A DNA stretch of 32,901 bases from Clostridiales bacterium (GCA_031261985.1 JAISIR010000013.1:1-32901), one strand, 5' to 3'; shown: positions 18,533-28,076, numbered from the stretch's first letter. Program-made: numbers and translations. Notes: a model not told the origin generated them from the sequence alone.

Positions 18533-19810
18533 ATGAGTATCGAGTGTATAGCAATGATTTTAGCGGGCGGGCAAGGTAAACGCCTAAGCGGTTTAACTAA
18601 AGACAATTCTAAACCTGCCATACCTTTTGCTGGCAAGTATAAAATTATCGACTTTACTCTTACAAATTGCGCGCACTCTAACCTTAATATCATTGGAATC
18701 CTTACTCAATATCAGCCGCTTAAACTTAACTCACATATAGGCAATGGCAGCCCTTGGGGATATAATTCTAACAGCGACGGGATTTTCGTCCTACCTCCTC
18801 ATTCTAGCCACGACAGCTGCGAATGGTACAAAGGCACCGCCAATGCTATCTACCAAAACATGAACTTTATCGACCAATACAACCCTAAATACGTCGTCAT
18901 TCTTTCGGGCGACCATGTTTATAAAATGGATTATAGCAAATTAATCGACTTTCATAAGCAAAAAGGTGGAGCTGCCACTATTGCAACGATTTCTGTTCCT
19001 ACCGCTGATGCCCATCGTTTTGGAATCATCGAGGCTAATAATTTTAACGAGATTACAAATTTCGTAGAAAAGCCCAACATTCCGCGCAGCAATCTTGCTA
19101 GCATGGGTGTCTACGTTTTTACTACCGAAATTTTAAAACGATATTTAATGTTAGACGAGAACAATACTCATTCAAAGCACGATTTCGGCAAAAACATCAT
19201 CCCTGCTATGATGCAAAACAACGAACGCCTATACGCTTACAATTTCGATGGTTATTGGAAGGACGTTGGCACTATCAATAGTTATTACGAAGCAAATATG
19301 GACGCACTTAACCCCGATAGCCAATTAAATATCGACGACGAAAATTGGAAAATTTATACTAGAACAGAAGCTCGAATCCCGCAAATCATCTACAAAAATG
19401 CAAAAGTAAACAATTCTTTCGTCACCGAGAATACTACTGTAAGAGGCATCGTCGAAAACTCTATCGTCTCGCCTTATGTGTCAATCGAACCAGATGTTGT
19501 TATCAAGAATTCTATCATTCATAACAATGTAATTATCGAAAAAGGCTGCATAATTGAGGATTCAATAATAAGCGAGGGCGCGCACATAGGCAAAAATTGC
19601 CATATAGGTAATACATTTGTCGAAACTCCTGAATTCTATGACGAATATATTGACAATGGTTTAACCCTGGTTTCTCCTAACGTTTTTATTTGCGATGATG
19701 TTGTAATCGGCAAAAACTCTGTTGTCTCAAACGATATAACTAACATGCCAAACGATATCGGCGGCGTTGCTATCGACAAAACTTCTACAAGGAGTTCAAA
19801 TGTATGCTAG
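18533..19810 (+). CDS. glgC: Glucose-1-phosphate adenylyltransferase, catalytic subunit
   Basis: A 425-residue ADP-glucose pyrophosphorylase, making ADP-glucose from ATP and glucose-1-phosphate, the committed step of glycogen synthesis. The nucleotide loop is MILAGGQGKRLSGLTKDNSKPA (about 8-29), followed by GTANAIYQN, SGDHVYKMDY (catalytic Asp), FVEKP and a C-terminal left-handed beta-helix of hexapeptide repeats (ENSIVSPYVSI, GCIIEDSIIS). AAGGTG at 18521-18526 selects the ATG at 18533; an in-frame GTG lies inside this site. The stop overlaps the glgD start by 7 bases, indicating coupled synthesis of the two subunits of a GlgC/GlgD heteromer, as known for other Firmicutes. Confidence 0.97.
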   Translation: MSIECIAMILAGGQGKRLSGLTKDNSKPAIPFAGKYKIIDFTLTNCAHSNLNIIGILTQYQPLKLNSHIGNGSPWGYNSNSDGIFVLPPHSSHDSCEWYKGTANAIYQNMNFIDQYNPKYVVILSGDHVYKMDYSKLIDFHKQKGGAATIATISVPTADAHRFGIIEANNFNEITNFVEKPNIPRSNLASMGVYVFTTEILKRYLMLDENNTHSKHDFGKNIIPAMMQNNERLYAYNFDGYWKDVGTINSYYEANMDALNPDSQLNIDDENWKIYTRTEARIPQIIYKNAKVNNSFVTENTTVRGIVENSIVSPYVSIEPDVVIKNSIIHNNVIIEKGCIIEDSIISEGAHIGKNCHIGNTFVETPEFYDEYIDNGLTLVSPNVFICDDVVIGKNSVVSNDITNMPNDIGGVAIDKTSTRSSNVC

Positions 19811-20853
19811 ATGCTTTAGGTGTAATTTTCCCTTTCAACGATACTATAAATTTAAGCGAGCTTAACGAGCAACGCACAATCGCAGGTTTACCCATTGGCG
19901 GCAGGTATCGTCTTATCGATTTCATCATATCTAACATGGTAAACTGTGGAATTAACAATATTTCGCTTGTTACCAATAAAAAATATCAGTCTATGCTTAA
20001 TCATCTTGGTGCTGGTGATGATTTCGGACTAAACCGCAAAGGGCACTCGTTCAATATCATTCCACCTTATGCCTCAAGTGGTGAAATCTCTGATGTTTCC
20101 TTGCTTTCTAACGCTATTCGTGTCACCGAGAAGTTTACAAATAAGTACGTAATAATTTCTAATAGCAACTCTATTTATAATTTCAATTTTGCCGATTTAA
20201 TCGAGTTTTACGAAGCTAAAAATGCTGATATAGCCTTGCTTGCGCCCGATAATAGCGGTAATATTATCACTAATACAAAGGGCAAGGTTGTCGACCTTAA
20301 CTCTGACTTTAACTTTTTTGCAATTTTAATTGAACGTAATTTGTTTCACGAACTTCTAGCACACGCTAAAACTCTTGGCGCGACCGACTTTATCGCCGAT
20401 GTTTTAGTCAAAAACTTTGAACATTTAGATATATATCATTATTTGTACGAGAAATTTTATTCGACAATAGACAGCGTAAAAAAATATTTCGATTTTAATA
20501 TGAGCCTTTTAGACGAAAAAATTAGGCTAAAAGTTTTTGAGAATAATGTCTATACTAAAAGTAAAGATTGCCCGCCTACTAGATATGCCGAAGGTGCAGA
20601 TGTTCAAAATTGCTTAATTGCAGATGGTTGTTTTATTGATGGAAAAGTTAAAAATTCGATAATTTTTAGGGGAGTGAAAATCGGCAGTAAAGTTGACATA
20701 AATAATTGCATAATTATGCAAGACACAATTATTCAAGATAACGTAAAGCTCGAAAATATAATTTTAGACAAACAAGTTGTAATCCGAAAAGGTCAAAAAC
20801 TTGTGGGGCAGGCAAGCTATCCCGTAGTTGTTGCCAAAAAAGCTGTTGTATAA
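19804..20853 (+). CDS. glgD: Glucose-1-phosphate adenylyltransferase regulatory subunit GlgD
   Basis: A 349-residue GlgC paralogue. It starts MLDALGVIFPFNDT, lacking the GGQGxRL loop and the catalytic SGDHVY (here IISNSNSIYNFNF), but keeping LPIGGRYRLIDFIISNMVNCGI and the C-terminal hexapeptide repeats (VKNSIIFRGVKIGS, NCIIMQDTII). In Firmicutes, GlgD forms a heteromer with GlgC and raises its activity. It is about 20 residues shorter than many GlgD proteins. AGGAG at 19791-19795 suits the ATG at 19804; another ATG at 19800 is out of frame. No terminator is seen before the glgA promoter. Confidence 0.95.
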   Translation: MLDALGVIFPFNDTINLSELNEQRTIAGLPIGGRYRLIDFIISNMVNCGINNISLVTNKKYQSMLNHLGAGDDFGLNRKGHSFNIIPPYASSGEISDVSLLSNAIRVTEKFTNKYVIISNSNSIYNFNFADLIEFYEAKNADIALLAPDNSGNIITNTKGKVVDLNSDFNFFAILIERNLFHELLAHAKTLGATDFIADVLVKNFEHLDIYHYLYEKFYSTIDSVKKYFDFNMSLLDEKIRLKVFENNVYTKSKDCPPTRYAEGADVQNCLIADGCFIDGKVKNSIIFRGVKIGSKVDINNCIIMQDTIIQDNVKLENIILDKQVVIRKGQKLVGQASYPVVVAKKAVV

Positions 20854-20879
20854 TTAAAATTTATTATGTTAATAAAAGC

Positions 20880-20908
20880 TTGACATAATTATTTTTAAGA
20901 ATTATAAT
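20880..20908 (+). promoter_or_regulatory. Second promoter of the glycogen cluster, ahead of glgA
   Basis: TTGACA (20880-20885), a 17-bp spacer, TATAAT (20903-20908): full consensus in the 135-bp gap between glgD and glgA. It is stronger than the promoter ahead of glgB, so synthase, phosphorylase and the GH13 gene may be made independently of branching enzyme and GlgC/GlgD. Confidence 0.85.
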
Positions 20909-20988
20909 ATTAGTGTTAAATTAAAACAAAATAATAATTATTTATACAACGGTTACAAAAAGAGCAACAATTTTTTAGAGGTGATATA

Positions 20989-22422
20989 ATGCGCGTTTTA
21001 ATGGCCGCAAGTGAAGCAGAACCTTTTGTTAAAACAGGCGGTCTTGGCGATGTAATGGGAGCTCTGCCTAAGGCTATCGATAAAAAAGGCGTGGATGTTA
21101 GAGTAATCTTGCCAAAATACGAGTGCATTCCTACAAAATTTAAGCAACAAATGGAATTCATCGGTCATACAAATGTGCACCTTAATTGGCGTGTGCAATA
21201 TTGTGGTATATTTAAATTGGTTTATTGCAACGTAACCTATTATTTTATAGATAACGAGTACTATTTTAGTGGTTCCAACGTGTATGGCGACTACGATTTA
21301 GAACGTTTTACATTTTTCTCTAAAGCTGTCCTAGAAGTTCTTCCCATCATCGATTTTTTTCCAGATATTATTCATTGTCACGATTGGCAAACTGGGATAA
21401 TTCCAGTCCTTTTAGAGGCGCAATTTAAATGGGACGAGCGCTATATGCCCATCAAAACCGTCTTTACAATTCATAACTTAAAATATCAAGGAATCCATGG
21501 AATCGACTTTGTTAACGACCTGCTTTCTCTTCCCAAATACTATTATTCTAACGATAAAATTGGCAAGTTCGACACCGCTAATTTTATGAAAGCCGGGATA
21601 GTTTTCTCTAATTTTATCACCACGGTAAGCCCTAGCTATGCCAACGAAATTAAACAGCCCGAGTTTGGCGAAGGCTTAGATTGGCTCATCGGCTCTAAAT
21701 CGCACTATTTAGGCGGAATTATAAACGGAATTGATTACGATATCTATTCTCCATCTAAGTCAAAATTCATCGAGCACAAGTACGATTATAAAAATTTCTC
21801 AGCTAATAAAACTAAAAACAAGCTCGAGCTTCAGCAACAATTGGGACTGCCTCAAAACGAGGATATTCCTTTAATTGCAATGGTTTCGAGGCTTACATCT
21901 CAAAAAGGATTAGATTTAATTTCAAGCGGCATGAACGCGCTAATGGGCATGGATATTCAGCTGGTCGTGCTAGGAACTGGCGACCAATACTACGAGAATA
22001 TGTTCCTTCATAACGCATGGCTTTACAGCAATAAACTATCCGCCAACATAACTTTTTCCGATAATTTAGCGCATAAAATCTATGCAGGTGCCGATATTTT
22101 CTTGATGCCATCTCAATATGAACCATGTGGTCTAGGTCAACTCATTGCCATGGCGTTCGGCGCAATCCCAATTGTGCACGAGGTCGGCGGGCTAAAAGAT
22201 ACCGTTATTCCCTACAATGAATTTACGCAAGAAGGCAACGGTTTTAGCTTTAAACCGTTTTCAACCGAAGATATGATTTACACAATCAAGCGTGCAGTTG
22301 AGTTCTATCACGACAAAAAAGTTTGGAATAACCTAGTAAAAACTGCTATGAGATGTGATTTTTCGTGGAGCGTTTCGGCGAGTCATTACATTAATATTTA
22401 TCGCATGATAAAGGAATGGTAA
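20989..22422 (+). CDS. glgA: Glycogen synthase (ADP-glucose)
   Basis: A 477-residue GT5 synthase, adding glucose from ADP-glucose to the non-reducing end of alpha-1,4-glucan. The N-terminal ADP-glucose loop KTGGLGDVMGALPKA is at 15-29, HCHDWQTGIIPVL at about 129-141, TIHNLKYQG at about 161-169 and MVSRLTSQKGLDLI in the C-terminal domain. The end has the retaining-GT motif PSQYEPCGLGQL, then AIPIVHEVGGLKDTV. GAGGTGAT precedes the ATG. The stop TAA (22420-22422) is two bases before the glgP start, so the two are translationally linked, coupling synthesis to breakdown. Confidence 0.97.
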   Translation: MRVLMAASEAEPFVKTGGLGDVMGALPKAIDKKGVDVRVILPKYECIPTKFKQQMEFIGHTNVHLNWRVQYCGIFKLVYCNVTYYFIDNEYYFSGSNVYGDYDLERFTFFSKAVLEVLPIIDFFPDIIHCHDWQTGIIPVLLEAQFKWDERYMPIKTVFTIHNLKYQGIHGIDFVNDLLSLPKYYYSNDKIGKFDTANFMKAGIVFSNFITTVSPSYANEIKQPEFGEGLDWLIGSKSHYLGGIINGIDYDIYSPSKSKFIEHKYDYKNFSANKTKNKLELQQQLGLPQNEDIPLIAMVSRLTSQKGLDLISSGMNALMGMDIQLVVLGTGDQYYENMFLHNAWLYSNKLSANITFSDNLAHKIYAGADIFLMPSQYEPCGLGQLIAMAFGAIPIVHEVGGLKDTVIPYNEFTQEGNGFSFKPFSTEDMIYTIKRAVEFYHDKKVWNNLVKTAMRCDFSWSVSASHYINIYRMIKEW

Positions 22423-22424
22423 TT

Positions 22425-24854
22425 ATGGATTTTATAGAAAAAGAACATATTAAACACGAAATTGGTAAAACTTTGCAGCGTAATTTTGCCACAACCTTGC
22501 AAGATGCTACAAAAAAGCAGCTTTACAAAGCTATCAGTTTGACGGTTAGAAACCATATAAACGAGCTTTGGGCTAAACAGCGCGATGAAGCCGCCGATAA
22601 TCAAGAAAAAACCTTGTATTATATGTCGTTCGAGTTCTTAGTCGGCAGGCTTTTGAACAATAATTTATTAAATATGAATCTAACTAAAGTTTATAAAAGC
22701 GCGTTAGAAGATTTAGGTATTTCGCTAGACGATATCTCAGAAATCGAGCCAGATGCAGGTTTGGGAAATGGCGGTTTGGGTCGTTTGGCAGCGTGTTTTA
22801 TGGATTCTCTTGCCACGCTCAATTTTAATGCCTATGGCTGTGGAATTCGATATGAGTATGGATTATTCAAACAAAAAATTGTCGAAGGTTACCAGATAGA
22901 GATGCCCGACCCTTGGCTAGAAGACGGTTGCATATGGGAAATCGAGCGTCCCGAAGAGCAAGTCGAGGTAAAATTTGGCGGAACAATCGATACTTATTGG
23001 GAAAAAGGCAAGATGAAAGTTTACCTAAAAGATGCCAATACCGTCCTTGGCGTACCCTATGATATCCCTGTCGTAGGTTACAATAATGGCAAGGTCAATA
23101 TGCTTAGGCTATGGAGCGCGCGTTCGCCACAATATATCGATATGAACCTATTCTCTAGCGGCTCGTACGCTAAAGCGGTCGAAGAGAAAGAGCTTGCCGA
23201 AGTTTTATCAAAAGTTTTATACCCCGAGGATAATCATTACGAAGGCAAATTACTTAGGCTTAAGCAACAATATTTCTTCACTTCATCTACTATGCAATGG
23301 ATAGTTCGTGACCTTAAACTAAAAGGAATCGACCTGCTTGACATGCCAAAATATGTGCAAATTCACATAAACGATACCCATCCCGCGATAAGTATCCCCG
23401 AGCTAATGCGAATTCTATTGGACGAGCAAGGGCTAGCTTGGGACGATGCTTATGGCATTGTTTCAAAAGTTTTTGCATATACCAATCATACAGTGTTGGG
23501 CGAGGCTTTAGAACGCTGGCCTCAAACCATGTTTAAAGAACTTTTGCCCAGGGTGTACCAAGTGTTAGAAGAGCTTCATCGTCGCAACGAAGAACGCCTT
23601 AAAAAGACTTATGGCGAGGATTGGGGCAAGCTAAATTACATGAATATTATGGCGCACGGGTTCATTTCTATGGCGAATCTTTGCCTGGCAACTTGTAGCG
23701 CAATCAATGGAGTTTCCGCCCTGCACACCAATATTTTAAAAGATGATGTCTTTAAAGATTATTACAAAATGACTCCTTATAAGTTTAAAAATGTCACCAA
23801 CGGGATAACCTTCAGACGTTGGCTAAACCTAAGTAATCCTCGTCTTTATAATTTAATTGCCGATACAATTGGTGACGACTTTAATAAAAATCCTCTTGAA
23901 CTTAAAAAGCTGGAGAAGTTTGCCGAAGATAAAGCATTTGCAGAAAAATTTGCCGAAGTTAAGCACAAAAATAAAGAGGATTTAGCGGCTTACATTAAAA
24001 AAGAAAATGGGATAATTATCGACCCCAACTCGATTTTTGACGTGCAAATCAAACGCCTACACGAGTATAAACGTCAATTGCTTAACCTAATTCACGTTTT
24101 ATATTTATATCATCAAATTAAAAGCGGAAACGGTGACGATATTTACCCTCATACATTTATTTTTGGTGCCAAAGCCGCGCCAGGCTACACCAGGGCTAAG
24201 CTTATAATTAAGTTGATAAATTCTGTTGCTGATATAATAAATAACGACCCACTCGCTAGCGAGAAAATCAAAATTATCTTTGTCGAAAATTACGGTGTCA
24301 CCATAGCGCAAAAAATTATCCCGGCAACCGATATAAGCGAGCAAATTTCTACCGCGGGTAAAGAAGCAAGCGGCACAAGCAACATGAAGTTTATGCTAAA
24401 TGGCGCGCTAACTATCGGCACGCTAGATGGTGCAAACGTCGAGATGCGCGAGCTTGTTGGCAAAAATAATATTTACATTTTTGGATTAAAATCGGACGAG
24501 GTTAAGCGCATATACCAAACAGGAAACCAAGAGAGCAAGCAAATTTATTCAAGCAATAGCACGCTTCGCGCCGTTTTAGATAGTCTTATAGATGGAAGCA
24601 TCGAGAACGATAAAATTTCGCTTTTTAACGAGATTTATCAATCGCTTTTGTTTGGTGATAATAATTTGCCCGACCCTTACATGGTAATCCGTGATTTTGA
24701 CAGCTACGCAACCACTCATAAAAAGATGTGGAACGATTATCAAAAGCCAGAAATTTGGAACAAAAAAGCTATACTAAACATTGCAAATTGCGGGCATTTT
24801 TCTAGCGACAGATGTATCGAAGAATATAATGCCAAAATTTGGAGATTGAGGTAG
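22425..24854 (+). CDS. glgP: Glycogen/alpha-glucan phosphorylase
   Basis: An 809-residue GT35 enzyme, releasing glucose-1-phosphate from alpha-1,4-glucan with phosphate and pyridoxal phosphate. Signatures: YYMSFEFLVGRLLNNNLLN, GNGGLGRLAACFMDS, NDTHPAISIPELMR, then near the C-terminus KRLHEYKRQLLN and the cofactor-lysine region EASGTSNMKFMLNGALTIGT. The length is normal for GlgP/MalP. The ATG at 22425 is chosen because AAGGA at 22411-22415 lies 9 bases upstream; the in-frame ATG at 22416 abuts it. The stop overlaps the ribosome site of the next gene. Together with the GH13 enzyme it forms the degradative half of the cluster. Confidence 0.97.
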   Translation: MDFIEKEHIKHEIGKTLQRNFATTLQDATKKQLYKAISLTVRNHINELWAKQRDEAADNQEKTLYYMSFEFLVGRLLNNNLLNMNLTKVYKSALEDLGISLDDISEIEPDAGLGNGGLGRLAACFMDSLATLNFNAYGCGIRYEYGLFKQKIVEGYQIEMPDPWLEDGCIWEIERPEEQVEVKFGGTIDTYWEKGKMKVYLKDANTVLGVPYDIPVVGYNNGKVNMLRLWSARSPQYIDMNLFSSGSYAKAVEEKELAEVLSKVLYPEDNHYEGKLLRLKQQYFFTSSTMQWIVRDLKLKGIDLLDMPKYVQIHINDTHPAISIPELMRILLDEQGLAWDDAYGIVSKVFAYTNHTVLGEALERWPQTMFKELLPRVYQVLEELHRRNEERLKKTYGEDWGKLNYMNIMAHGFISMANLCLATCSAINGVSALHTNILKDDVFKDYYKMTPYKFKNVTNGITFRRWLNLSNPRLYNLIADTIGDDFNKNPLELKKLEKFAEDKAFAEKFAEVKHKNKEDLAAYIKKENGIIIDPNSIFDVQIKRLHEYKRQLLNLIHVLYLYHQIKSGNGDDIYPHTFIFGAKAAPGYTRAKLIIKLINSVADIINNDPLASEKIKIIFVENYGVTIAQKIIPATDISEQISTAGKEASGTSNMKFMLNGALTIGTLDGANVEMRELVGKNNIYIFGLKSDEVKRIYQTGNQESKQIYSSNSTLRAVLDSLIDGSIENDKISLFNEIYQSLLFGDNNLPDPYMVIRDFDSYATTHKKMWNDYQKPEIWNKKAILNIANCGHFSSDRCIEEYNAKIWRLR

Positions 24855-24858
24855 CCAT

Positions 24859-26868
24859 ATGAAAATATTTCATAACTCGCAAGATACAAATTTCCGCGCC
24901 CCCTTTGGCGCGCTTCATACGCAAACTAATGTAAAATTCACTATCGAAATCGCTCCCGATTCTGATGCTCCGATTAAAGATTTTACTACTGAAGTGCTTG
25001 ATAATGCCTTGGCAAACAACGAAATTGTGTCTGCCGAAAGCCTTTGTAAATCTACAAACGTAGAGGATGTTAACTCGGTAATTTTGCGCCTGTGGCTAGA
25101 CGGTCAAGAAATTTTAATGCCAATGGAAAGTAATGCACCTTTACACTACTCAATTTCCTTGGATATGCCAGAGAATCCCATGCTTGTATGGTATTACTTC
25201 TTGATAGAGCTTAAAAATGGTGAAATTTTGTATTATGGAAATAATTCATTAAACCTAGGTGGCGAGGGTCAAGTTTACATAAATCAACCACCATCCTTTC
25301 AAATCACGGTTTACTCTAAGGAATACGATGTCCCAAAGTGGATTTCTAGCAGCGTTATGTACCAAATTTTTGTCGATAGATTTTATAACGGTAATAAAAA
25401 CCGTGAAATTCCGCATAAACGCGACGATTATTTCATCCACCCATATTGGAACGACCCTGTTTCTTCTAACAACGCGCACAACGATTTTTATGGAGGCAAC
25501 TTAGCAGGAGTTACCGAAAAACTCGATTATCTAGCCGATTTAGGCATTTCTGTAATATATTTAAATCCCATTTTTGATGCATATTCTAATCATAAATATG
25601 ATATCGGTAATTACATGAAAATCGACCAGATGTTTGGTGACGAAAAAAACTTTAAACAATTGTGTAAAGAGGCTAAAAAGCGTGGTATTTCCATAATTCT
25701 AGACGGTGTGTTTAATCACACAGGTGACGATAGTATATACTTTAATAAATATGGAAATTACGGAAGCTTAGGGGCATATCAAAGTGATAAATCTCAGTTC
25801 TATAATTGGTATAAATTCGAGGAATATCCTGAAAAATACGCTTCATGGTGGGGTGTAAAATCGCTTCCTGCTGTTAATCAAGAAGACGAATCTTTCCGCA
25901 ATTATATAATTAACGATGACGATAGCGTGATAAAACATTGGCTTAGGGCTGGTGCGCGCGGGTGGCGCCTGGATGTTGTTGACGAGTTGCCATCATGGTT
26001 TGTAAAAGATATTCGCACCGCTTGCAAAGATGTCAAGCCCGATAGCGTCGTAATCGGTGAGGTGTGGGAGGACGCGTCTAATAAGGTTAGCTATGGGCTT
26101 CCACGCGAGTATTTGCTAGGGCAAGAGCTAGACGGCGTCATGAATTATCCATTTAAAAACGCGCTTAACGAGTTCATTACTCACAAAATTGACGCGCTTG
26201 AATTCTCGATGCGCATCAACAGTTTGCTAGAGAATTATCCTTGGCAGGCGCTATATTCCTGCCTAAATTTAATAGACGGTCACGACGTGATTCGCGCGAA
26301 AACTTTATATGGCGAGGCACCTCTAGATTTACCGCCTGAACATCAGCGCGATTATAGATTATCCCCCGATAAATGCGATTTAGCTAGCAAACGTCTAAAA
26401 ATCGCCTCACTTATTCAGATGACATTTTTTGGCGTTCCGCTGCTTTACTATGGTGACGAGGTTGGGTTAGAGGGCTATCCCGACCCCTACAATCGCGCAC
26501 CTTTTCCTTGGAATAATGCCGATACAGAGCTGCACGATTGGTACAAACGTCTGATTGAAATCCGCAATAACTTCCCCACTTTGCAGACTGGTAGCTTCAA
26601 AATCGTCTATGCAAAGGGCGATGTTTTGGCATATATCCGCACTATCAGCCATGGTCGCGATGCGCTTGGCAAGGTGGCAAAGAACGGGGCCGCCCTGGTT
26701 ATCGTCAATACAAGTAAGAGTAACGATTGGAAAGGAAGTTTTGACTTAAAACCTTGGGGCAAGGATGAAATTATCGATATTATTACAAATAAATCCGAAT
26801 CCATTAAAAAAACTTCCAATAAATTTACGCTTAAACCATTAGAAGCTAAGGTTTTTGCAATATTTTAA
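24859..26868 (+). CDS. Cytosolic GH13 alpha-glucan hydrolase (neopullulanase/cyclomaltodextrinase type)
   Basis: A 669-residue GH13 enzyme. The N-terminal beta domain (about 1-155; WYYFLIELKNGEILYYG) resembles the CBM34 module of neopullulanases and maltogenic amylases. The barrel starts at about 164 (SSVMYQIFVDRFYNG), with LGISVIYLNPIF, DGVFNHTGDDS, nucleophile Asp 372 (GWRLDVVDELP), acid Glu 401 (VIGEVWEDAS) and Asp 476 (IDGHDVIRA, where most relatives have an N- or S-HD motif). There is no signal peptide, so it should act in the cytosol, probably on maltodextrins or on branch stubs left by the phosphorylase. No glgX or malQ is seen in the window, so it may serve as debranching activity; this is inference. 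GAGGT overlaps the glgP stop, 6 bases before the ATG. Confidence 0.92.
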   Translation: MKIFHNSQDTNFRAPFGALHTQTNVKFTIEIAPDSDAPIKDFTTEVLDNALANNEIVSAESLCKSTNVEDVNSVILRLWLDGQEILMPMESNAPLHYSISLDMPENPMLVWYYFLIELKNGEILYYGNNSLNLGGEGQVYINQPPSFQITVYSKEYDVPKWISSSVMYQIFVDRFYNGNKNREIPHKRDDYFIHPYWNDPVSSNNAHNDFYGGNLAGVTEKLDYLADLGISVIYLNPIFDAYSNHKYDIGNYMKIDQMFGDEKNFKQLCKEAKKRGISIILDGVFNHTGDDSIYFNKYGNYGSLGAYQSDKSQFYNWYKFEEYPEKYASWWGVKSLPAVNQEDESFRNYIINDDDSVIKHWLRAGARGWRLDVVDELPSWFVKDIRTACKDVKPDSVVIGEVWEDASNKVSYGLPREYLLGQELDGVMNYPFKNALNEFITHKIDALEFSMRINSLLENYPWQALYSCLNLIDGHDVIRAKTLYGEAPLDLPPEHQRDYRLSPDKCDLASKRLKIASLIQMTFFGVPLLYYGDEVGLEGYPDPYNRAPFPWNNADTELHDWYKRLIEIRNNFPTLQTGSFKIVYAKGDVLAYIRTISHGRDALGKVAKNGAALVIVNTSKSNDWKGSFDLKPWGKDEIIDIITNKSESIKKTSNKFTLKPLEAKVFAIF

Positions 26869-26911
26869 CGCGGTGCATTCGTTAACATAAATTGTCGTAG
26901 GAGTGTTTAAA

Positions 26912-27505
26912 GTGCTAAATAAATACGTAAAAAATACTATAATTTCCATCGTCGCGGTTATTTTTCTATCGCTAGCGGTTTACAAAGTTCCATATTGGCT
27001 TAAGCTGGCAACCCTTAACGTCGGCAGCTCTATCACAATTTATCAAAACGACATAATGCCTACATATGGCGGACGCGCGACGACGGAATCGTACATAAAC
27101 ATTTATTTAAACAGCAAAAAGGCTAAATCTGTGTCACTGGCTCACACTTTTAAGAATCTTCAAAAACCGTTCGAGAATAGCACAAGTATTCATGCCAGCA
27201 AGCGCGTGGGATTATCCGACGAAGACATTACTAACATTAATAGCGTTATAAACGAGCTAAAAAACAACGGTGAAGCCTACCAAAACACTCTGCTTAATGA
27301 TGTAATTAATAACCGAATGACGATTTTAGCGGAAAATAACAACGACAGCATGAATTATTTATCTGAGAACGATTACTATGTTGTAAAATATCGTTTTAAT
27401 AAATATACAATTTTTAAAGGCGAATTGTTCGATAAAATCGATTCAGTTTATGATTCAGTTCAAACAACTTTGGAAGCGAACGAGTTTTTAGAAGATATTA
27501 AATAG
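26912..27505 (+). CDS. Membrane-anchored protein of unknown function, first of a tandem paralogous pair
   Basis: A 197-residue protein with no recognised family. An N-terminal membrane helix (about 9-27) is followed by YKVPYWLKLATLNVGSSITI. The remainder is polar and should lie outside the membrane, with a helical centre and a C-terminal YYVVKYRFNKYTIFKGELFD. The next gene encodes the same architecture. The start is GTG at 26912, because TAGGAG ends at 26903, 8 bases upstream; an in-frame GTG at 26903 lies in this site. It sits 43 bases behind the GH13 gene with no terminator between, so it is likely transcribed with the glycogen genes. Function unknown. Confidence 0.75.
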   Translation: MLNKYVKNTIISIVAVIFLSLAVYKVPYWLKLATLNVGSSITIYQNDIMPTYGGRATTESYINIYLNSKKAKSVSLAHTFKNLQKPFENSTSIHASKRVGLSDEDITNINSVINELKNNGEAYQNTLLNDVINNRMTILAENNNDSMNYLSENDYYVVKYRFNKYTIFKGELFDKIDSVYDSVQTTLEANEFLEDIK

Positions 27506-27533
27506 AATTAACACAGATTAAGGCGTGAGAGCC

Positions 27534-28076
27534 ATGCTTAAAAAGAACATAATAATGGTTGCAATTATTTTGGCATCGCTAATATTTGCGTTTATTGCCG
27601 CTTATAAGCTGCCATATTGGGTGAAGTTGCATAATGCAAGAATTGGTTACGAAGTTACGGTTTCTGCGAAAGATTTTTACTCATCAAGCCCCAAACAAAC
27701 TTTCTTAAAGTTTAATATAGATAATCACGTGGCAGAATTTGTAACTTTAAATACTCCCTACGAGCCTCGCTTAAAATACTTGCTTAATAACACTAAAATT
27801 ACTGAAGAGATGTACCTTTTTCATAAAGTAGAGCAAAAAGAATTAAAAGAAGTTATGAGCGAAGTGGCTAGTTCTGATAAATATAGCGTCGATAACTATG
27901 ATGAGAGTAACATAAAAGATTTGTATGAAGAATTATATAGCAATAACAACCTGCTTCGCAAAAAATATTACGTGATAGATTACAATCAATCTAAATATTT
28001 AATCCACAAGGGCGAAGTGTACGATAAGATAGACGAAATTTATGAACGCGCAATAGATTTTTTAGATTGGCCATAA
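27534..28076 (+). CDS. Membrane-anchored protein of unknown function, second of the tandem pair
   Basis: A 180-residue protein, clearly paralogous to its upstream neighbour: an N-terminal membrane helix (about 6-25), then YKLPYWVKLHNARIGYEVTV (against YKVPYWLKLATLNVGSSITI), and a C-terminal YYVIDYNQSKYLIHKGEVYDKID (split here as YYVIDYNQ, KYLIHKGE, VYDKID) aligned with YYVVKYRF, KYTIFKGE, LFDKID. The middle parts have diverged. No lipobox cysteine follows the helix, so it is an uncleaved anchor rather than a lipoprotein. The ATG at 27534 is chosen over the in-frame GTG at 27525; AAGG at 27520-27523 fits the ATG better. A strong terminator follows. Function unknown. Confidence 0.75.
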   Translation: MLKKNIIMVAIILASLIFAFIAAYKLPYWVKLHNARIGYEVTVSAKDFYSSSPKQTFLKFNIDNHVAEFVTLNTPYEPRLKYLLNNTKITEEMYLFHKVEQKELKEVMSEVASSDKYSVDNYDESNIKDLYEELYSNNNLLRKKYYVIDYNQSKYLIHKGEVYDKIDEIYERAIDFLDWP

